Shown here: positions 5,069 through 9,669 of the stretch, in pieces
Layout of the letters: each line of letters starts with the position of its first letter
Position numbering within the stretch: the stretch's first letter is position 1
Source of the DNA: Chloroflexota bacterium
GTDB taxonomy: Bacteria; Chloroflexota; Anaerolineae; UBA4142
Direction: 5' to 3'
Assembly (NCBI GenBank): GCA_016200825.1
Contig: JACQEA010000090.1
Coordinates: forward strand, 1-9,669
Length of the DNA stretch: 9,669 nucleotides
Notes under the pieces: generated by a model
What the model saw: only the letters and a program-made list of their open reading frames with translations
Databases searched by the model: none
Told to the model about the DNA's origin: nothing
Program-made: the position numbers and the translations under genes

Positions 5069-7501
5069 TTACGGCGTTAACACCAACAATCCCTCTCTAA
5101 TTTTTTCCACTTCACCGCGCGAAAAATATAACGGCACGTACTGAATGGTCGCCCACATTTGCGCCATGTCGCTGTAATGTTTATTCAGCGGCAAGCCCGA
5201 TTGCCCCACCGGCAAAATTACTTGCGAACGATCCCAATTGCTTGTATCCGCGATAAAACGCATGGACGGATGATTCGTCATTCCATAGTTACCGCGCGTG
5301 TCGCTGAATTTTGTCGAGTTGATTGTAAAACCGTCGCCGTTCACTTCGATCGGTCCAACATTGAAAAGTAAATTGAGCGGTTGCACCGATCCGACCGGGT
5401 GCGCGTACGTCGCGGTATGTAATTTCCCCCACTTCCAATCGCTCGGCGAATCACCCAATAATTTCGCGAGATCGTCCACGCCTTGTTCAAAACTTTTTTT
5501 CAAAATATCATCGCGCGATTCTTTTTGCGCGGTCGTCGGATCGTCCCAGCCCGCGGCATCTGTTTTTTCCAACAGCAAATAAATCGCGAGCCGATTCGCA
5601 TCCGAGTACCCTTGATACAACTTGAACAGATCATCCGACATTTTATTCGCGAACGTATTGCGCACGAGTCGCGCGTACGTCGCTTCTAAAATCGAAGTCG
5701 CCGCGCTGTCCGTGCTGAGAACGCCATTCCAACTCTTGACCAACTCCAACGCGCGCGTCGCTTGCGTTTTGTCGGACGATAAACCCGCGACATACTTTTG
5801 CAAGCGCAACAGAAATACGGATGTGCTATCGCCTTGCATCATTTTGAAATCGTCAACCGTGATTTTTGATTTCGCGCGCAAGAGATCGTTGATGCGTTGC
5901 GCGCGGAACGGCGCCGCCCAATCGCGGCTGATCATATATTTGTACGAATACGGCGCGACTTGTTGATTCGCGGTCGCGATATAATGCGCCGCGGGATTGT
6001 ACGCAGACGGCAATTCATCGTACGGAATGTAACCCAACCATTCATAGTCACCCGACGCGCCATCAACCGGCACCGAGCCGTCACCTTTCGCGCGGATTGG
6101 AATGTTGCCCGGAGTTTGATAACCGATATTGCCGTCCACATCTACGTACACCGTATTCTGCGCGGGCGCATCAAATAATTTCATGGCTTCGCGGAATTCT
6201 TTGAAATCGCGCGCGCGATCTAATTTGCTGACCGCGCCGAGAATGTGACTGCGTTCTTTCAACGCGGTCCATTGCAAAGCCAACGGCTCTTTCACGCCGT
6301 CGAACACCGGCGTCATAATCGGTCCGTGCCGCGAAATTTTTACTTCGAGCTGAACATCCGCGCCGCCTTTAACTTTGATCGTCTCTTTGACGATTTGAAA
6401 ATCTTCGAACTTGCCTTTGAATTCGTACTGATTTGGATTTTGCGGATTTATTTTTTCGACATAGTAATCCACCACATCGGGTCCCACATTTGTAAAACCC
6501 CACGCGATTCGATCGTTATGCCCAATCACAACACCCGGCGTCGCGGGCAACGCAAACCCAACCACATTGTACGGACAATCCGCGCTGACCGGCGCGCAAT
6601 GCAAACCGATCACGTACCAAATCGCGGGAATCTGCACGCCCAAGTGCGGATCGTTTGCGAGCATCGGTTTGCCGCTCGCGGTTTTCGTTCCATCCACCAC
6701 CCAATTATTTGAGCCCGCGCCGCGATCAAAAAATTGCAACGCGTCATAGCGCGCGTTGATCGCGTTAAAATCGGGATTGCCGATTGAGACCATCGGCAGC
6801 GCGTCTGTTGGCGCGCGATATTCGTCCGCGGCGGAATAGTCCACAATGAATGGACCCGTCGTCGGATAATCCGGCGCGATTTCTTTCCACTTGCTCAATC
6901 CTAAATTCGCGATGAATTGCGCGCGCTGAAGATCGAACTGACTCGATCCGCCGAGATTGAACGCCATCACTTTTGCCCATCCCAATGAATCGACCGGCGT
7001 CCACGGCTCCGGCGAAATTCCAATCAACGTGTACTCGACCGGCAAATTATCGCGATGCGTATCAATGAACGCGTTGACCCCAGCCGAAAACGCGACGAGC
7101 GCGCGTTTTTCATCGTCGTTCGCGGTTTCCCAATCGGCTTTCGCCGCGCGCGCCAGCCCAATCGTGCGCAAAAATTTATCGTTGTTGAGATTCGACGCGG
7201 ACAGTTCGGACAAACGTCCCGCGCCGGTGCGGCGGCTCTGTTCCATTTGCCACAACCGATCTTGCGCGTGCACGTACCCTTGCGCGAAAAGCAAATCGTC
7301 TACATTCGCCGCGTAAATGTGCGGGATGCCGTTGAGATCGCGCAGAACTTCGACTTGCGCTTTGAGTCCGGCGACGCGCAGCGTGCCGTTGATTTGCGGA
7401 TGCGTTTTCGTGACGAACCAATATCCGCCAATTCCGCCAACGATGATGAGGACGATCAGGATCGCGCCGACGATTTTAATAACGCGTTTTAATAATTTCA
7501 T
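5069..7501 (-). CDS. Penicillin acylase family (Ntn hydrolase), membrane-anchored
   Basis: The precursor has 810 residues. It belongs to the S45 penicillin G acylase/AHL acylase/aculeacin acylase family, which cleaves amide bonds after autocatalytic removal of a spacer. Residues 1-30 form a basic N-terminus plus a hydrophobic helix (VGAILIVLIIVGGIGGYWFV), an uncleaved anchor or signal, so the enzyme should act outside the cytoplasmic membrane. The alpha-chain has GIPHIYAANVDDLLFAQGYV (58-77) and DRLWQMEQSRRTGAGRLSEL (81-100). Self-cleavage is expected before Ser264 in RGAGSNNWVV; that Ser becomes the beta-chain nucleophile. Further markers are LANDPHLG (281-288), GHNDRIAWGFTN (327-338) and ATANQQV (509-515), whose Asn512 lies about where the oxyanion Asn is expected. 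AAGGGAG with 7-nt spacing marks the ATG at 7499-7501; an in-frame ATG at 7654 would read through upstream repeats and part of the tRNA. The acyl substrate (beta-lactam, homoserine lactone, lipopeptide or other) cannot be assigned. Confidence 0.93.
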   Translation of the reverse strand: MKLLKRVIKIVGAILIVLIIVGGIGGYWFVTKTHPQINGTLRVAGLKAQVEVLRDLNGIPHIYAANVDDLLFAQGYVHAQDRLWQMEQSRRTGAGRLSELSASNLNNDKFLRTIGLARAAKADWETANDDEKRALVAFSAGVNAFIDTHRDNLPVEYTLIGISPEPWTPVDSLGWAKVMAFNLGGSSQFDLQRAQFIANLGLSKWKEIAPDYPTTGPFIVDYSAADEYRAPTDALPMVSIGNPDFNAINARYDALQFFDRGAGSNNWVVDGTKTASGKPMLANDPHLGVQIPAIWYVIGLHCAPVSADCPYNVVGFALPATPGVVIGHNDRIAWGFTNVGPDVVDYYVEKINPQNPNQYEFKGKFEDFQIVKETIKVKGGADVQLEVKISRHGPIMTPVFDGVKEPLALQWTALKERSHILGAVSKLDRARDFKEFREAMKLFDAPAQNTVYVDVDGNIGYQTPGNIPIRAKGDGSVPVDGASGDYEWLGYIPYDELPSAYNPAAHYIATANQQVAPYSYKYMISRDWAAPFRAQRINDLLRAKSKITVDDFKMMQGDSTSVFLLRLQKYVAGLSSDKTQATRALELVKSWNGVLSTDSAATSILEATYARLVRNTFANKMSDDLFKLYQGYSDANRLAIYLLLEKTDAAGWDDPTTAQKESRDDILKKSFEQGVDDLAKLLGDSPSDWKWGKLHTATYAHPVGSVQPLNLLFNVGPIEVNGDGFTINSTKFSDTRGNYGMTNHPSMRFIADTSNWDRSQVILPVGQSGLPLNKHYSDMAQMWATIQYVPLYFSRGEVEKIREGLLVLTP

Positions 7502-7564
7502 TTTTGTTCTCCCTTGCCAAAGGTTTGTGACTCTGACCACGCGCGCAGCACGCGATAAAAAATT

Positions 7565-7591
7565 TTCTCTGCGCTCTCCGCGTTTTTCGCG
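7565..7591. repeat. Three degenerate nonamers (…CGCG) in the acylase leader
   Basis: TTCTCTGCG, CTCTCCGCG and TTTTTCGCG follow one another without a gap (27 bp). On the minus strand this reads as a CGCGnAnAn-type repeat 64 nt or more upstream of the acylase start. It looks like another short-period intergenic repeat, of period 9 rather than 7. Three units are few, so chance remains possible. Confidence 0.4.
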
Positions 7592-7608
7592 GTAAAATAT
7601 TTCCAAAC

Positions 7609-7638
7609 CAAAAACCGCTCGCCGCCTTGCGAACGGTT
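7609..7638 (-). terminator. Intrinsic terminator of tRNA-Glu
   Basis: Reading leftward, AACCGTTCGC (7629-7638), a 6-nt loop and GCGAGCGGTT (7613-7622) form a 10-bp stem with one G-U pair. The T run of five (7610-7614) overlaps the end of the stem and continues GGTTT. It starts 9 nt after the tRNA 3' end. It also separates tRNA transcription from the acylase gene downstream. Confidence 0.7.
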
Positions 7639-7646
7639 GGCTCTGA

Positions 7647-7720
7647 TGGCGCATACGGGCTTCGAACCCGTGATCTCCGCCTTGAGAGGGCGGCGTCCTG
7701 GACCACTAGACGAATGCGCC
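7647..7720 (-). tRNA. tRNA-Glu (anticodon CUC)
   Basis: The 74-nt gene folds fully. The acceptor stem is GGCGCAT/ATGCGCC with discriminator A. The D arm is GTC...GAC. The anticodon stem CCGCC/GGCGG holds loop CTCTCAA, with anticodon CUC at positions 34-36. A 5-nt variable loop AGATC precedes the T arm ACGGG-TTCGAAG-CCCGT. CUC reads the Glu codon GAG. The 3' CCA is not encoded (TCA follows), so it must be added by CCA nucleotidyltransferase. The gene has its own promoter and terminator and is transcribed towards the acylase. Confidence 0.95.
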
Positions 7721-7735
7721 GCGTGATTGATGGGA

Positions 7736-7764
7736 ATTGTATTCGCGACACAATGCAAAGTCAA
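7736..7764 (-). promoter_or_regulatory. Sigma70-type promoter of tRNA-Glu
   Basis: On the minus strand TTGACT (7759-7764) and TACAAT (7736-7741) are separated by exactly 17 nt. This places transcription start about 9 nt before the tRNA 5' end. It is the best -35/-10 pair in the window, as expected for a stable-RNA gene. Confidence 0.8.
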
Positions 7765-7770
7765 ATTGAA

Positions 7771-7799
7771 TTGAATCACGCCAAAGATTATGCTATAAT
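7771..7799 (+). promoter_or_regulatory. Promoter of the MNT/HEPN operon, predicted leaderless
   Basis: TTGAAT (7771-7776), a 17-nt spacer ending in TGC, and TATAAT (7794-7799) form an extended near-consensus promoter. The ATG of the nucleotidyltransferase starts 8 nt after the -10 box, so the mRNA should have almost no leader. The 14-mer ATTATGCTATAATC also occurs in the birA promoter. Its -35 lies 6 bp from the -35 of the divergent tRNA promoter. Confidence 0.8.
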
Positions 7800-7806
7800 C
7801 GCGGTA

Positions 7807-8178
7807 ATGAAAAAAATTCGCAAGTCCTCGCGTAACGGCCGCCGCCGCCGCATTCCAATGCGCGATATCCACGCGCTCGCGCGACAAATCGCAAATAATT
7901 TTCATCCCGAAAAGATCATTCTCTTTGGCTCCTACGCCTACGGCAAACCGCGTTCAGAGAGTGATGTAGATTTGTTGGTGGTAATGGATTCATCGGTCCG
8001 GAATGTTCAACAAGCCGTTCAGATTTCCCGCGCGCTGGATTATCATTTCGGTCTCGAATTGCTCGTTCGTAATTCACGCCAACTCCAAGACCGGATTGCG
8101 TTGGGCGATTATTTTTTGCGCGAGATTGTAGAAAAAGGCAAAGTGTTGTATGCGCGCGCTGACAACCGAGTGGATTGA
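7807..8178 (+). CDS. MNT-type minimal nucleotidyltransferase (antitoxin-like)
   Basis: This 123-residue protein is a minimal nucleotidyltransferase of the type paired with HEPN proteins. In the studied MntA/HepT system the enzyme AMPylates the HEPN RNase and silences it. After a basic N-terminus (RRRR at 12-15) comes the core HPEKIILFGSYAYGKPRS with the GS motif at 41-42 and the metal-binding pair Asp53 and Asp55 (SDVDLLVV). The third acidic position, usually Asp, appears to be Glu84 in GLELLVRN. The C-terminus has the usual FLREIVEKGKVLYAR. I chose the ATG at 7807 just after the promoter; a longer in-frame version would begin upstream of the tRNA gene and read across it on the opposite strand. 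It overlaps the HEPN gene by 29 nt, indicating translational coupling. Catalytic activity in vivo is inferred. Confidence 0.9.
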   Translation: MKKIRKSSRNGRRRRIPMRDIHALARQIANNFHPEKIILFGSYAYGKPRSESDVDLLVVMDSSVRNVQQAVQISRALDYHFGLELLVRNSRQLQDRIALGDYFLREIVEKGKVLYARADNRVD

Positions 8179-8536
8179 AAAAGCAGAAGGCGATTTCAAC
8201 ACCGCGCTGAGAGAATCACGCGCGCGCAAATCTCCGAACTATGATGCGGTTTGTTTTCATTGCCAGCAATGCGCCGAGAAATATTTGAAAGCGTTTCTGC
8301 AAGAAAGAAACATCCAGTCTCCAAAAGTCCACAACCTCAATGATCTACTTGAACTTATCTTGCCTGCCGATAGCTCATTCGAATTTCAACGCAGTTACTT
8401 GAAAGACCTTACGAAATTTGCAGTTGAGTTTCGTTACCCGGGGGAGAGGGCAGTCGAAGAGGATGCAATCGGCGCGCTCCAAACAACTAAACGAATTCGA
8501 AAATTCGTGCGCCAAAAATTGAAATTGAAAGAATAA
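8150..8536 (+). CDS. HEPN domain protein (toxin-like partner of MNT)
   Basis: The protein has 128 residues, mostly helical, with the features of PF05168-type HEPN domains: WIEKAEGDFNTAL (8-20), the core helix FHCQQCAEKYLKAFL (36-50), KVHNLNDLLELI (59-70) and EFRYPGER (93-100). Many HEPN proteins are RNases using an R-x(4-6)-H motif. Here the nearest arrangement is Arg53 followed by His61, a longer spacing of seven, so RNase activity is uncertain. The ATG at 8150 overlaps the nucleotidyltransferase gene, as is usual for MNT/HEPN pairs, and only weak Shine-Dalgarno sequence precedes it. The middle of the gene uses fewer GCG/CGC codons than its neighbours, consistent with acquisition by transfer. 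Alternatives to a toxin-antitoxin role are a nucleotide-binding regulatory complex or a defence module. Confidence 0.9.
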   Translation: MRALTTEWIEKAEGDFNTALRESRARKSPNYDAVCFHCQQCAEKYLKAFLQERNIQSPKVHNLNDLLELILPADSSFEFQRSYLKDLTKFAVEFRYPGERAVEEDAIGALQTTKRIRKFVRQKLKLKE

Positions 8537-8540
8537 GTTT

Positions 8541-8568
8541 TTGCTCTCGTCCATATTTCTGTTATAAT
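8541..8568 (+). promoter_or_regulatory. Promoter of the membrane-protein gene, predicted leaderless
   Basis: TTGCTC (8541-8546), a 16-nt spacer and TGTTATAAT (extended -10, box at 8563-8568) lie in the 38-bp gap after the HEPN gene. The GTG start is 7 nt after the -10 box, so the transcript should begin at or within a base or two of the start codon. The gene can be expressed independently of the MNT/HEPN operon. Confidence 0.7.
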
Positions 8569-8574
8569 CTGCGC

Positions 8575-9669
8575 GTGAAATTTTTGTTTCCTGTTCTGGT
8601 TGCGCTCCTAACCATTTTCGCGATTGCGCCGCTGGGTTATCCCGGCGGTTTTCAATCTCACAGTGGATTACTCGCGGTCTACAATCTGATTGATCTCGAT
8701 CAACAGCCGCTCCAATTTTTCAATTGGGCGCCAGTGATCGGGCGCTCGTTTGATTTTTTGCGCGGCGACGGCGCGCTGCCGTACTGGTTCGCGTTGCTTT
8801 TTCATCGCGGTGGCGTTAGTTATCTCGATTCAATCAAACTGGTTTACGCGCTCGCGTGGATTGCCAGCGGACTCGCGATGTTCGCGCTCGCGAAAAATTT
8901 TTTTGCCGACGCGGGCGCGCTGCTTGCCGTGACCGTGTACGTGTATTTGCCGTACCATATCGTGACCGTGTACGTGCGCGGCGCGTTTGCCGAATCCGTT
9001 GCGTGGGCGTTGTTTCCGATTGCGATGCTCGCATTAACAAGACCGAGGACGAAAGACGAAGGACGGAAGACGTTTGCCTTTACCCTTTTTACTTTTGCTT
9101 TTTTATTTCTCACCCAGCCCGGTCTCGCGATTCTTTTCGCGTTCGTTGCATCGCTTCTCATCTTCGCGATCAACGGGCGCGCGCAAAATTTTGCGCGAAC
9201 CGTTGCGCCGCCACTCGCGGGAATTTTTCTCGGCGCGCTATTTTCACTCCCGCTGCTGGCGCGCTACGGAATTTCTTTCCCGCGCGATGGTTTTACCGCG
9301 TCATTTGTTTTCCCGTTTCAACTTTTTTCCGCGCTGTGGGGCTATGGCACGAGCACCGGCAGTTTTCTGGATCAATTTCCGTTTCAACTTGGGGTGGTGC
9401 CATTAGGTTTTGCGATCGCAACGCTCGCGATAAAGACGCGCGCGGCGAACGAGGCGAACCGCGCGCGAACCATCGCGCTGATTTTTTTAGGCGCGGCGGT
9501 TATTTTATCCGCGCTCACATTTGAAATCGCCGCGCCGCTGTGGAGCATTCTGAATTTTTTTGTCAGCGCGCCGTGGCAATTGCTCGCGCTCGTCGGTTTC
9601 GCGCTCGCGTTTGCGGCGGGCGCGGTAACAAAACTCGACGCGCAACTCGCGCGCTTTCCCATGCTCGCC
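8575..9669 (+). CDS. Polytopic membrane protein, PTPS-related/YVRGA family, C-terminus outside window
   Basis: An open frame runs from the GTG at 8575 through 365 codons to the window end without a stop. After a first helix (KFLFPVLVALLTIFAIAPLG) comes an outside loop (YPGGFQSHSGLLAVYNL). Several helices follow, with VYVYLPYHIVTVYVRGAFAES near residues 122-142. That YVRGA-x-x-E segment, and the later SAPWQLLALVGFALAF, are typical of large bacterial membrane proteins annotated as 6-pyruvoyl-tetrahydropterin synthase-related (PF10131), which look like glycosyltransferase-C-fold proteins; their reaction is unknown to me. Residues 155-166 (TRPRTKDEGRKT) are encoded by a period-7 repeat and fall in a positively charged, presumably cytoplasmic, loop. 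The GTG start is chosen because it lies directly after a -10 box and no ribosome-binding site exists. Full members are usually well over 500 residues. Confidence 0.75.
   Translation, partial: MKFLFPVLVALLTIFAIAPLGYPGGFQSHSGLLAVYNLIDLDQQPLQFFNWAPVIGRSFDFLRGDGALPYWFALLFHRGGVSYLDSIKLVYALAWIASGLAMFALAKNFFADAGALLAVTVYVYLPYHIVTVYVRGAFAESVAWALFPIAMLALTRPRTKDEGRKTFAFTLFTFAFLFLTQPGLAILFAFVASLLIFAINGRAQNFARTVAPPLAGIFLGALFSLPLLARYGISFPRDGFTASFVFPFQLFSALWGYGTSTGSFLDQFPFQLGVVPLGFAIATLAIKTRAANEANRARTIALIFLGAAVILSALTFEIAAPLWSILNFFVSAPWQLLALVGFALAFAAGAVTKLDAQLARFPMLA
9041..9072 (+). repeat. Period-7 array (GACGAAG-type) inside the membrane-protein gene
   Basis: GACCGAG, GACGAAA, GACGAAG, GACGGAA and a final GACG follow one another without gaps. 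The array is read in frame as a charged stretch, residues 156-166, between two transmembrane segments. It has the period and degeneracy of the intergenic arrays at 806-903 and 3824-3858. Confidence 0.75.

Noticed and set aside
7594..7599. TATTTT on the minus strand as an acylase -10 box
   Set aside because: No -35 lies at a suitable distance, and the site sits beside the tRNA terminator; it is too weak to list.
7502..7654. 51-residue N-terminal extension of the acylase
   Set aside because: It would read through the nonamer repeat, the tRNA terminator and the tRNA 3' end. A good AAGGGAG and a signal-anchor helix mark the ATG at 7499-7501.
7647..7720. tRNA-Glu as an integration site for the MNT/HEPN module
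   Set aside because: Integration normally uses the tRNA 3' half and leaves a repeated copy of it. Here the module lies on the 5' side, and I see no second copy of the tRNA 3' end or any integrase.
7627..7806. 60-residue N-terminal extension of the nucleotidyltransferase
   Set aside because: It crosses the tRNA-Glu gene antisense and lies upstream of the operon promoter.
9384..9662. 92-residue frame antisense to the membrane-protein gene
   Set aside because: The sense frame is open over 365 codons with clear transmembrane pattern; the antisense frame has low-complexity Ala/Ser composition.

Overview
The window looks like a piece of a mesophilic Chloroflexota (Anaerolineae-like) genome. I infer this from the very strong use of GCG/CGC codons in moderately AT-rich DNA, the many GTAGGGGC-type and degenerate short-period repeats between genes, and the mix of household genes. 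No marker gene fixes the taxonomy, so it stays an inference.

Layout. Bases 1-3813 are a leftward block: a thiolase cut by the window start, a 12-helix MFS transporter, a HIT-family Ap4A phosphorylase-like protein and a D-2-hydroxyacid dehydrogenase of the glyoxylate/hydroxypyruvate reductase type. The dehydrogenase, HIT and MFS genes are close enough to be co-transcribed, but GTAGGGGC repeat elements sit in both gaps between them. A divergent intergenic region (3814-4027) holds a period-7 repeat and a 96-bp palindromic repeat. It is followed by rightward birA (biotin-protein ligase without a DNA-binding domain) and a 36-residue one-helix membrane protein. A leftward membrane-anchored penicillin-acylase-family Ntn hydrolase (5069-7501) converges on them, and the two sides are separated by a hairpin that reads as the acylase terminator. 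Upstream of the acylase lies a leftward tRNA-Glu(CUC) with a good promoter and terminator. Divergent from it is a two-gene MNT nucleotidyltransferase/HEPN module. The window ends in a polytopic membrane protein of the PTPS-related/YVRGA type, cut by the window end.

The metabolic genes (thiolase, biotin ligase, hydroxyacid dehydrogenase) fit acyl-CoA and carboxylic acid metabolism, but they do not form one obvious pathway. The MNT/HEPN pair is the only defence- or toxin-like module, and its codon use is less GCG-rich than that of its neighbours.

The most interesting signals are not genes. First, two 104-bp inverted-repeat elements have covarying 20-nt arms and supply the stop codons of two neighbouring genes. 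Second, three rightward genes each have a TGnTATAATC promoter 6-8 nt before the start codon, which predicts leaderless mRNAs. Third, degenerate period-7 arrays of different sequence occur at three sites, one of them read in frame inside the membrane protein.
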